Assembly (NCBI GenBank): GCA_030620215.1
Contig: JAUXFE010000008.1
Coordinates: 1 to 11,731 of the forward strand
Origin: Candidatus Peregrinibacteria bacterium
GTDB taxonomy: Bacteria > Patescibacteria > Gracilibacteria > UM-FILTER-43-11
DNA: 11,731 nt
Direction: 5' to 3'
Positions 1 to 6,339 of this stretch are shown in pieces. A program made the translations under genes and the position numbers. The notes beneath the pieces were generated by a model. That model ran no database searches. It was given only the letters and a program-made list of their open reading frames with translations, and had not been told where the DNA came from. The first letter of the stretch is position 1. Every line of letters begins with the position of its first letter.

Positions 1-211
1 TAAATAGGCTTAAAAAGTCACTACAAACCCAGACTATCACCCACAATCACTTTTTTTCATCCCGACCGGAGTGAAACGTAGAGACGTCGATTTCTTGTCC
101 GCCTCTGGAGGAATCGCGTCTCAAGGTGAACGCAGTGGAGGGATCTACGAGGACTGATTACTCCGCTCAGTATGATAGCCTTGGTTTGTAGTGACTTTTT
201 AAGCCTATTTA
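1..211. repeat. Nested inverted-repeat element (MITE-like or long hairpin), possibly cut by the window edge
   Basis: Bases 1-29 are the exact reverse complement of 183-211. Pairing continues to 39/173 with two mismatches, giving 37 of 39 paired positions. A second imperfect pair lies inside (58-72 with 160-174, 12 of 15), and a third hairpin sits at the centre (82-121). There is no reading frame of note. The left arm starts at base 1, so the true end may lie outside the window. The structure fits a non-autonomous mobile element or a long structured RNA. No transposase or target-site duplication can be shown. The right arm carries the -35 box of the probable tig promoter. Confidence 0.8.
82..121 (+). 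repeat. Short hairpin repeat, copy A (inverted copy B at 9944-9982)
   Basis: The ends pair (agacg with cgtct, then cgatt with aatcg) and an inner cctc/gagg forms a second short stem. The sequence matches the reverse complement of 9944-9982 at about 36 of 40 positions, including an identical 20-base core, tgtccgcctctggaggaatc. This is seen directly. That it is a dispersed genomic repeat is inferred from two copies 9.8 kb apart. Confidence 0.8.
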
Positions 212-219
212 GGTATAGT
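191..219 (+). promoter_or_regulatory. Probable tig promoter
   Basis: GTGACT (191-196, 4 of 6 to TTGACA), a 17-base spacer and TATAGT (214-219, 5 of 6) lie upstream of tig and predict a leader of about 20 nt. The -35 box falls within the right arm of the inverted-repeat element, so the element would supply half of the promoter. A second possible -10 (TAATAC, 235-240) lies nearer the ATG. Confidence 0.4.
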
Positions 220-247
220 AAGCACACTGTTTTTTAATACTATTATC

Positions 248-1537
248 ATGAAAACCGAAGTTAAAAATTTACCAAAATCCCAAGTCGAACTTACCATTAC
301 CGTTTCTTACGAAGATTATAAGAAGGCCGAAAAGCAGGCTTTAGAAGAGCTCAGTAAAGAAATTAAGGTTGATGGTTTTCGTTCCGGTAACATTCCTGAA
401 GATGTTGTCCGCAAACAGGTTGATGAGCAAACTATTCAGGGTGTTACGCTTGAAAAAGCAATTCCGCCCAGTTATATGCAGGCTGTTAAAGAAAACGATG
501 TTCAGGTTATAGCTCAGCCGAAAGTTGATATAAAAGAGCATGTAAAAAAGGAGGGAGATAATTTGGTTTATATAGCTACGGTTGCAATTATGCCGGATGT
601 AAAAATCGGTGATTATAAAAAAATCAAAGTTGCCCGTGAGAAAGCTAAGGTAGAAAAAAAGCAAATTGATGACACTATTCAGATGATTATGGATAGATTC
701 GCTGTATGGGATGATGTTAAAAGAAGTGCAAAAGAAGACGATCGTGCCGAAATCACCTTTACCGGATACGATACAGACGGCAAAGAAATTCCAAATACTG
801 CCAGTAAAAATCATCCAATTGTTTTAGGCAGTAAAACTATGGTGCCCGGCTTTGAGGATGCGATTATTGGTATGGAGGTCGGCAAAGAGAAGGAATTTGA
901 TGTTACTTTTCCAAAAGAGTATCACTCTAAACAAATGCAGGGTCAGAAAGTCCATTTCAAACTTAAATTAGATCGTTTGGAGCAGAAAAAGGAACAAAAA
1001 TTAGATGAGAGTCTGATTGAAAAAGTCACAGGTCAAAAGCAAAGTGTAGATGATTTTAAAAAACGAGTTGAAAACGATTTATTAGCTGAAACACAAACTC
1101 GTATTCAACGTGAGCATGATAATAAGGTAGTTCAGGAGATCATTAAAATAACTACAGCCGATTTACCGGATGAGCTGATCGATCAGGAGCTTGAATCGTT
1201 AAAAAACGAACAAAAACAACGCATTGCTCAACAAGGTCTAACTTGGGATAAATATTTACAGCACATCAAAAAAACCGATGAGGATTTTGAGAAAGATCAC
1301 CGTAAGGCTGCTGAAGATCGTTTGCTCGCACGATTAGGTGTTACACATATTTTAAAAGAATCAAAAATCGAAGTTGAAGAAAAAGAAGTAGATAAAAAAC
1401 TTGATGATATGATTGCGCGTTATCCGAAAGAACAGCAGAAACATGCAAAGGAGCATTATAAAAAAGGTTCTGATGGATATCGGAGTCTGAAGAATAATAT
1501 GGCTGCTGATAAGTTGATTGAGATGTTGACTAAATAA
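248..1537 (+). CDS. tig: Trigger factor (ribosome-associated chaperone / peptidyl-prolyl isomerase)
   Basis: Cytosolic chaperone that docks on the ribosome at the tunnel exit and shields nascent chains; its FKBP-like domain isomerises prolyl bonds. The 429 residues match the family's usual length (E. coli 432). The N-terminal ribosome-binding domain (about 1-112) carries the docking signature as GFRSGNIP at 43-50 (family form GFRxGxxP). The PPIase domain spans about 164-244, with the typical VPGFEDAIIGM stretch at 199-209. The Lys/Glu-rich helical C-terminal domain (about 250-429) forms the chaperone arms. The ATG at 248 gives a family-like N-terminus (MKTEVKNLP). No Shine-Dalgarno sequence precedes it. 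The gene is monocistronic and converges with rel; the ClpP/ClpX genes that often neighbour tig are not in view. Confidence 0.97.
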   Translation: MKTEVKNLPKSQVELTITVSYEDYKKAEKQALEELSKEIKVDGFRSGNIPEDVVRKQVDEQTIQGVTLEKAIPPSYMQAVKENDVQVIAQPKVDIKEHVKKEGDNLVYIATVAIMPDVKIGDYKKIKVAREKAKVEKKQIDDTIQMIMDRFAVWDDVKRSAKEDDRAEITFTGYDTDGKEIPNTASKNHPIVLGSKTMVPGFEDAIIGMEVGKEKEFDVTFPKEYHSKQMQGQKVHFKLKLDRLEQKKEQKLDESLIEKVTGQKQSVDDFKKRVENDLLAETQTRIQREHDNKVVQEIIKITTADLPDELIDQELESLKNEQKQRIAQQGLTWDKYLQHIKKTDEDFEKDHRKAAEDRLLARLGVTHILKESKIEVEEKEVDKKLDDMIARYPKEQQKHAKEHYKKGSDGYRSLKNNMAADKLIEMLTK

Positions 1538-1680
1538 CACCCTCCCCTTGCCTTTCCCAAAGGGAAGCCTTCGGCTCGGCAACCCTACCGATTGAAGTAG
1601 ATTGAAATGGATTAATGCAAAAATCAACTTCAATCTATTTCAATCGGAGGGGGCGAGCGATAGCGAGAGGTGGGCAGTTT
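1538..1680. repeat. Palindromic intergenic element between tig and rel
   Basis: The main stem pairs 1588-1606 with 1629-1647: 18 of 19 Watson-Crick pairs and one G-U. It extends through 1583-1586 with 1648-1651 past a bulged A. A smaller hairpin (ttccc/gggaa) lies near 1554-1566. The outer flanks are complementary in character (caccctcc at the left, gaggtg at 1667-1672), and the right flank contains gcgagcgatagcgag. It begins directly after the tig stop and could protect the 3' ends of the convergent tig and rel transcripts. No T-tract follows on either strand, so it is not a classical terminator. The flank pattern recurs near 5715-5788. Nothing else is seen up to the end of rel at 1721. Confidence 0.7.
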
Positions 1681-1720
1681 TCAGTCGGCGAGGCACAGGC
1701 ACGGAGTATGGTTGATGAAT

Positions 1721-3892
1721 TTAATCAATCTCTTTAACACTAAAAATACCAGGTGTTTCTTCGAGTTTTTGTATGACGGTATTTAGTGTTTCCAAACTAT
1801 CCAGGTTTGCTGTTATTATAATTTCGCCTACGTCTGAGCCTTCGTGGCGGATGTTTTGTATATCTAAAATAGGAATTTCCAATACCGCAAATACATCAGC
1901 TATGTCTCTTAACATTCCTATGCGTGACTGGCGTTTTATTTTTAATTTTACTTCGTAGTCGGGTTGTTTTTGCATGCTCCAATTGGCTTTTATCAGCCTA
2001 TCCGGGTTATGCCCCTTGAGAACCTTACAATCTTTTTTATGAATGGTGACCCCCCGTCCTCGTGTTATATATCCCACAATTGCATTTGGTGGTTTTGGCA
2101 TACAGCACGTAGCAATTTGTGTTTTGTAGCCTTTTTCTCCTGTTATTAGCACTTCTACATTTTCTAGTTTCACACCTCCTGTTAACGCTTCTTTTGTCAT
2201 TGTTTTTTTGCTCGTTTTTTTCATAACTTTCTCTGCAGGCAGAATTTTTTTTATAATACTCATAACATCTACGGAACCGTTTCCTATTTTTTCCAAAAGT
2301 TCTTCACGTTCACGTATGGTCATTTTTTTATCGGCAAACTTTTTTAAAACGCTCAGATCAGGATTGAGCGGTGGTTGATTAAAGCGTTTTAAATGTTTGT
2401 TAACGAGGTCTTTACCAATTTTAATCAAGTTATCCTTATCTTGTGAATTAAACCATTGTTTAATTCTGTTTTTCGCGTGAGATGTGGTGACAAAAGATAA
2501 CCAATAGCGATTAGGCTGTATTTTATTACTGGTTAAAATCTCAACTACCTGCCCGTTTGTCAGCTTATAATCAAGAGGTACTATTTTGCCGTTTACTTTA
2601 GCACCTTTGCATTTGTGCCCTACATCTGTATGAACGTTGTAAGCAAAATCAACAGGTGTAGCCTCTTGTGGCAGATCCAAAATATCACCGTTTGGCGTTA
2701 GTGCAAAAATTCTATCGTGAAAAATATCAACATTGAGAGATTCAATAAATTCCACATTGTTTTTTAGGCTTTCATGTACGCTGACAAGATTTTGAATCCA
2801 TTTAAGTTTGTCTTCCGGCACCGCGATGGAATAACCACTTTTTTCTTTATATTTCCAGTGTGCCGCAACTCCGAATTTCGCAACTAAATTCATATCTTTT
2901 GATCGGATCTGCACTTCAATAGGTTGGTTGTGAAGTTTTTGGCAAAGACCAATCAAAGTTGTGTGGAGGCTTTGATAGCCATTTGGTTTGGGACGCCCAA
3001 TATAATCTTTAAACCGACGTGCCAGTGGTGTCCAATTTTTGTGTAGCAAGCCTAAAACCTGATAACATGCCGCCTCATCTTCAACAATTATTCTTAAGGC
3101 AAAAATATCATATAATTCGGAAATGTAATTTTTATCCTTTCGTTTTAATTTTTTGTAAATGCTGTAAAGATGTTTAACTCTCCCCTCCAAATCATGTTTA
3201 ATATCTGCCTTTTTAAGGATTTTCGTGAGAACTGACTTGGTTTTTTTGACGGTGTCTTTTTGCATTCCCGAATATTCTTTCATATCAACTAAAAGGCGTT
3301 TGTAATCTTTTGGATGCAGATATTTAAACGCTAAATCATCCAGTTCATTTTTTATTCGATAGATACCAAGGCGAGTCGCTATTGGGGAATATATGGTTAG
3401 AGTTTCCCGCGCGATTCGTTTTTGCTTTTCTTCCGGTATGTATTCCAGTGTTCTCATATTATGTAACCGGTCTGATAGTTTTATCAAAATTACGCGAATA
3501 TCATCCGCCATTGCCAAAAACATTTTTCTTAAATTTTCAACCTGTCTTTCATGACCGCGATAATAAACTGTGCCCAGCTTTTCCATACCCTTTAAGAGGG
3601 GGATGACACCTCCGCTAAATTCTTTTCGTAAATCATCTGCTGTTACACTTGTATCTTCCAGTACATCATGTAGTAAACAGGCAACCAAAGAATCTTCGTC
3701 CGGGTGGAGTGTCAGAAGAATTTTTGCTACTTCCAAAGGATGATGTATATAAGCTTCGCCAGAAGCCCGGCGCATTCCTTTATGTGCCTTTTTGGCAAAA
3801 TCATATGCTTTAACAAGCCTCTTACCATCTACATGAGGTAAATATTCCTTAGCCCCCTTGATTATCTCCTGAATAGTGGCTTTTTTGGGCAT
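1721..3892 (-). CDS. rel: Bifunctional (p)ppGpp synthetase/hydrolase, Rel/SpoT family
   Basis: Makes and degrades the stringent-response alarmone (p)ppGpp in the cytosol. All domains of the long RSH family occur in order over 723 residues. The HD hydrolase domain (about 25-180) has H51, HDVLED at 75-80 and D141 in DRLHNMRT, so it looks active. The synthetase (about 240-350) has RFKD at 293-296, GYQSLH at 305-310 and EVQIR at 326-330. The RFKD charge pattern (RxKD) is that of bifunctional Rel enzymes rather than synthetase-only RelA (ExDD). TGS spans about 388-452, then a helical region, a CC/zinc-finger domain with C596, C597, H618 and C622, and a C-terminal ACT domain (about 645-723). Length and start agree with the family. 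No SD is visible before the ATG. It converges with tig and diverges from gpmI. Bifunctionality is inferred from motifs. Confidence 0.97.
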   Translation of the reverse strand: MPKKATIQEIIKGAKEYLPHVDGKRLVKAYDFAKKAHKGMRRASGEAYIHHPLEVAKILLTLHPDEDSLVACLLHDVLEDTSVTADDLRKEFSGGVIPLLKGMEKLGTVYYRGHERQVENLRKMFLAMADDIRVILIKLSDRLHNMRTLEYIPEEKQKRIARETLTIYSPIATRLGIYRIKNELDDLAFKYLHPKDYKRLLVDMKEYSGMQKDTVKKTKSVLTKILKKADIKHDLEGRVKHLYSIYKKLKRKDKNYISELYDIFALRIIVEDEAACYQVLGLLHKNWTPLARRFKDYIGRPKPNGYQSLHTTLIGLCQKLHNQPIEVQIRSKDMNLVAKFGVAAHWKYKEKSGYSIAVPEDKLKWIQNLVSVHESLKNNVEFIESLNVDIFHDRIFALTPNGDILDLPQEATPVDFAYNVHTDVGHKCKGAKVNGKIVPLDYKLTNGQVVEILTSNKIQPNRYWLSFVTTSHAKNRIKQWFNSQDKDNLIKIGKDLVNKHLKRFNQPPLNPDLSVLKKFADKKMTIREREELLEKIGNGSVDVMSIIKKILPAEKVMKKTSKKTMTKEALTGGVKLENVEVLITGEKGYKTQIATCCMPKPPNAIVGYITRGRGVTIHKKDCKVLKGHNPDRLIKANWSMQKQPDYEVKLKIKRQSRIGMLRDIADVFAVLEIPILDIQNIRHEGSDVGEIIITANLDSLETLNTVIQKLEETPGIFSVKEID

Positions 3893-3917
3893 AAATTTGG
3901 TTGGGTGAGGTTTTTAT

Positions 3918-3946
3918 ATTTTACTTGATTTGGCTTGTTTGTGCAA
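3918..3946 (-). promoter_or_regulatory. Candidate rel promoter
   Basis: On the minus strand TTGCAC (3941-3946) is followed after 17 bases by TAAAAT (3918-3923, 5 of 6 to TATAAT), about 25 nt before the rel ATG. The -35 match is weak beyond TTG, and the area is AT-rich, so this is a suggestion only. Confidence 0.35.
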
Positions 3947-3956
3947 ATTAACTTGG

Positions 3957-4013
3957 AAATTTGAAAACTTGGAAACTTGAAAATTATTTTCATATTTTCA
4001 CATTTTCAAATTT
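3957..4013. repeat. AT-rich imperfect palindrome between rel and gpmI
   Basis: aaatttgaaaa (3957-3967) is the exact reverse complement of 4003-4013, and pairing continues inward with mismatches to a centre of tgaaaat/attttca near 3978-3992. The left half also holds direct repeats of cttgraa. It lies in the divergent spacer, directly upstream of the possible gpmI -10 box TTGTAT (4015-4020), 10 nt from the gpmI ATG. It may be an operator or a dispersed repeat; the sequence does not decide. Confidence 0.6.
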
Positions 4014-4030
4014 GTTGTATCCTTGGGACA

Positions 4031-5539
4031 ATGAAAAACAAAGTATTATTAGTAATATGTGATGGGTTTGGTGAGGCGCCGGAAGGGCCGGGAAATGCTG
4101 TTACCTTAGCTAATACTCCAAATATCGATGAACTGAAACTCAGGTATCCTTTTAGCTTGCTTCAAGCCAGTGGTGAAGCTGTTGGTTTAACTGAGGGCAG
4201 TATGGGTGGGTCGGAAGTCGGTCATTTTACCATAGGAGCGGGGCGTGTTGTTCCTCAATTTTTACTCACTATTAATCGTTCGATCGAAGATGGTACATTT
4301 TTTGAAAATCCCGCACTTGTTGAGGCGATTGAATATGCGAAGACATCCAATAAACCATTACATCTTCTCGGAATGATATCTGATAAAGGTGTCCATTCTC
4401 ATATCGATCATCTTTTTGCTTTAGTCTCATGGGCGGCAAAGGAGGGAGTTAAAGATATTTATATTCATTGCATTACTGATGGGCGTGATGTTAAGGAAAG
4501 AAGCGCTAAAAGATTTATCAAACAGGTTGAAGAACAAATTCAAAAGTCCGGAGCCGGAAAGATTGCTACTATAATCGGTCGATATTTTTCTATGGATCGC
4601 GATACCAATTGGGATCGCACTCAAAAAGGTTATCGGCTTATGACTGCGGGAGATGGCGAAAAATTTGATGATCCAAATACTGCAATTGATCATTTTTATG
4701 AAGCTGATCCTGATTTGACGGATTATTATATGCCGCCAATTGTTCTGGATGAGTCCGGATTCATTAAAGAAGGGGATGCGGTTATATTTTTTAATTATCG
4801 CACCGATCGCACACGCCAGATCACATCGGCTTTTGTCGATCCTGATTTTAAAGAATTTGAACGAACTATTGGTGGGGTTAAGTTTGTATGTATGGGGCCG
4901 TATTCTGAACATGCTCCGGTTGCATTTGACGTGCCAAAAGTTGAAAATAATCTGGCTAATTACTTATCCAATAACAATTTGACCCAGTTGCGTTGTGCGG
5001 AAACCGAAAAATACGCGCATGTTACTTTCTTTTTTAATTCTCAAGTCAAAGAACCCGTAAAAGGCGAAGATCGCATTTTAGTTAATTCACCAAAAGTTCC
5101 AAGTTACGCGGAAAAACCTGAAATGTCTGCACCAGAGGTAACCGAAAAAGTTGTGAATGCTTTAAAAGAAGCAAAATATGATGTGGTTATTGTTAATTAC
5201 GCTAATTGCGATCTTGTCGGTCATTCTGGTGATCTTGATGCCACTGTTAAAGCGGTTGAAGTTGTGGATGATGCGATTGGAAAACTATACAAACAAGCAA
5301 CAGAATCCGGTTACACCATGTTGCTCACCGCGGATCACGGTAATGCGGATGACATGAAATATCCCGATGGTTCCGATAAGCCTGCCCATTCCATGAATCC
5401 TGTTATATTTTTGATAGCAGATGGTGTGGATGAAATCAAAGAAATTAAAAATGGCGGGCTGGCTGATATTGCTCCTACCATGCTGAAAATCCTTGGGTTG
5501 CCACAGCCTGGTGAGATGACGGGGAAAATACTTATTTAA
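4031..5539 (+). CDS. gpmI: 2,3-bisphosphoglycerate-independent phosphoglycerate mutase
   Basis: Interconverts 3- and 2-phosphoglycerate in glycolysis via a phosphoserine intermediate; a cytosolic, metal-dependent member of the alkaline phosphatase superfamily. The 502 residues are close to the family's roughly 510. The ligands and catalytic residues are in order: D11, catalytic S61 in GGSEVGH, H122 in VHSH, TDGRD at 149-153, R184 and R190, R257 and R260, K327, D394 and H398 in CDLVGH, D435-H436 in TADHGNAD, and H453. The start is taken at 4031 because MKNKVLLVICDGFG is the usual N-terminus. An in-frame ATG at 3977 would add 18 residues translated from the upstream palindrome and is unlikely. 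A possible -10 (TTGTAT) lies only 10 nt before the ATG, so the mRNA may be nearly leaderless. Confidence 0.97.
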   Translation: MKNKVLLVICDGFGEAPEGPGNAVTLANTPNIDELKLRYPFSLLQASGEAVGLTEGSMGGSEVGHFTIGAGRVVPQFLLTINRSIEDGTFFENPALVEAIEYAKTSNKPLHLLGMISDKGVHSHIDHLFALVSWAAKEGVKDIYIHCITDGRDVKERSAKRFIKQVEEQIQKSGAGKIATIIGRYFSMDRDTNWDRTQKGYRLMTAGDGEKFDDPNTAIDHFYEADPDLTDYYMPPIVLDESGFIKEGDAVIFFNYRTDRTRQITSAFVDPDFKEFERTIGGVKFVCMGPYSEHAPVAFDVPKVENNLANYLSNNNLTQLRCAETEKYAHVTFFFNSQVKEPVKGEDRILVNSPKVPSYAEKPEMSAPEVTEKVVNALKEAKYDVVIVNYANCDLVGHSGDLDATVKAVEVVDDAIGKLYKQATESGYTMLLTADHGNADDMKYPDGSDKPAHSMNPVIFLIADGVDEIKEIKNGGLADIAPTMLKILGLPQPGEMTGKILI

Positions 5540-5552
5540 CATTTATCAATTA

Positions 5553-5596
5553 CGTTTGCGTCTGCGAAAGGCGTATCGGCATTCGTTTGCGTCGGC
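5553..5596 (+). repeat. Short direct repeat downstream of gpmI
   Basis: cgtttgcgtctgc (5553-5565) recurs as cgtttgcgtcggc (5584-5596), 12 of 13 identical with a period of 31 bases. Three agcac words follow at about 5606-5628. No function is evident. Confidence 0.5.
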
Positions 5597-5714
5597 ATTG
5601 AATTCAGCACTTTAGCACCTGAAGCACTATATCATTTATCATTTTGAAACAAGTTTGGGGATTTTTTGTGGTGAGTACGTGATTATAGGTATTATAAAAT
5701 TATTTCGCATATGG

Positions 5715-5788
5715 GACTCACCCGTCTGCGCGCTTTGCGCTCGCCGCCCTCTCTAGATGCCCATATCTAGAGAGGGTAAGGGTGAGTC
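5715..5788. repeat. Strong nested hairpin in the gpmI downstream spacer
   Basis: gactcaccc (5715-5723) pairs exactly with 5780-5788, and ccctctctagat (5747-5758) pairs exactly with 5765-5776 around a 6-nt loop. The left side between the two stems is an extra GC-rich stretch (5724-5746) containing gcgcgctttgcgctcgc, which can fold by itself. On the minus strand this reads as a GCGAGCG...AGCG block, like the one at 1652-1667 in the tig-rel spacer. No T-tract follows, so termination is uncertain. Confidence 0.75.
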
Positions 5789-5846
5789 TATAATCCGAAA
5801 TACAATTTCCTGTTTTACTGAACATTGCCATTCCGAACTACTGAAA

Positions 5847-5875
5847 GCCTCTATAACATTAGTAGTTAGAGAGGC
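5847..5875. repeat. Hairpin in the gpmI downstream spacer
   Basis: gcctctataac (5847-5857) pairs with gttagagaggc (5865-5875), 10 of 11, around a 7-nt loop. The following bases (ttatgg) are not a T-tract. It could be a 3'-end structure or part of the surrounding repeat. Confidence 0.6.
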
Positions 5876-5990
5876 TTATGGATTTGGTGGGTTGGTGGTG
5901 AGTCCAATAAGCCCCCTGTTCACCAAAAAACCAACATTCCAATTACTCACATACCATCACAAAATGATAAATGTTAAATAATAAATAATA

Positions 5991-6257
5991 TTACTTCTTC
6001 TTCGTCGTTTTTTTCGCTTGTTTAGCTGCAAACTCTTTACTCTTATCCATCACCATCAGCATTATTTTAATGGGTTGCCAGAGGTAATGATTTACTAAAT
6101 CGATGGTATCTTTTGCTTTGTTGGTAACTTTGTTAACGTCTCGCAGAATTCTTATAAGATGGAATATAGCGATAACTAAGAATAACAACAAGAGGCCACC
6201 GCCAATTGATAGCACGAGATATAGAACGTCTAAAGGTGTGGAATACATTTCTAGCAT
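5991..6257 (-). CDS. Small single-pass membrane protein of unknown function
   Basis: An 88-residue protein with one clear hydrophobic segment (about 10-35, with a GGG run at 19-21), a mixed charged/helical middle (about 38-75) that includes possible membrane-lying residues (WQPIKIMLMVM, 60-70), and a Lys-rich tail (AKKTTKKK). The positive-inside rule suggests an outside N-terminus and a cytosolic C-terminus. I do not recognise a named family; the build resembles small DUF948-like membrane proteins, which is only an impression. Starts at residue 1 (6257) or residue 4 (MYSTPLD, 6248) are both possible, and neither has an SD. It is divergent from murJ with an 82-bp gap, so a link to envelope biology is conceivable from position alone. 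Confidence 0.75.
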   Translation of the reverse strand: MLEMYSTPLDVLYLVLSIGGGLLLLFLVIAIFHLIRILRDVNKVTNKAKDTIDLVNHYLWQPIKIMLMVMDKSKEFAAKQAKKTTKKK

Positions 6258-6290
6258 ATTTTTGTTTTTAAGTTATTTCTAGCTTATTTT
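6247..6290 (-). repeat. Direct repeat spanning start codon and promoter of the small membrane protein gene
   Basis: atttctagcatatttt (6247-6262) and atttctagcttatttt (6275-6290) match at 15 of 16 positions with a 28-bp period. The first copy covers the gene's first ATG, the second the candidate -10 region. This may be a pair of operator half-sites or a small duplication. Confidence 0.5.
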
Positions 6291-6294
6291 AGCA
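6286..6294 (-). promoter_or_regulatory. Extended -10 for the small membrane protein gene
   Basis: The minus strand reads TGCTAAAAT, an extended -10 (TGn plus 5 of 6 of TATAAT), about 28 nt before the first ATG. No good -35 is visible, which is usual with an extended -10. Confidence 0.4.
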
Positions 6295-6321
6295 CAGACT
6301 ATAGAAATACGGAATTAGTTT

Positions 6322-6330
6322 TGTTAAAAT
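6322..6330 (+). promoter_or_regulatory. Extended -10 for murJ
   Basis: TGTTAAAAT is an extended -10 element ending 9 nt before the murJ ATG, so transcription would begin within a few bases of the start codon (leaderless or nearly so). No convincing -35 is present. It mirrors the divergent TGCTAAAAT on the other strand. Confidence 0.4.
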
Positions 6331-6339
6331 AGTCATGTT

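Larger units (their letters stand above)
5633..5973. repeat. Gene-free, repeat-rich spacer: possible MITE-like element with 13-bp terminal inverted repeats
   Basis: This holds most of the 450-bp gap between gpmI and the next gene. The ends, catttatcatttt (5633-5645) and aaaatgataaatg (5961-5973), are exact reverse complements. Within lie a strong nested hairpin (5715-5788) whose outer flanks also pair imperfectly (about 5696-5714 with 5789-5809), and a second hairpin (5847-5875). No coding potential is convincing: the frame open at 5757-5981 runs through the hairpins. Similar words (aacatttatcaatt) occur right after the gpmI stop, so the terminal repeats might be coincidental AT-rich matches. 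A non-autonomous element is an inference. Confidence 0.45.

Noticed and set aside
131..146. T-box-like motif in the tig upstream element (gtggagggatct)
   Set aside because: It lacks the T-box core, specifier stem and terminator, and tig is not a T-box target; it is better explained by the palindromic repeat.
341..814. 157-residue minus-strand frame opposite tig
   Set aside because: Antisense shadow of a clear trigger-factor gene; composition is Phe/Ile/Asn-rich with no family features.
3977..4030. Upstream in-frame start for gpmI adding 18 residues
   Set aside because: The extension is translated from the AT-rich palindrome, and phosphoglycerate mutases begin at the MKNKVLLVICDGFG equivalent.
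4427..4912. 161-residue minus-strand frame opposite gpmI
   Set aside because: Antisense shadow of a conserved enzyme gene.
5757..5981. 74-residue plus-strand frame in the gpmI spacer
   Set aside because: It runs through the hairpin and the terminal repeat, has no recognisable protein features and no ribosome-binding or promoter signal.
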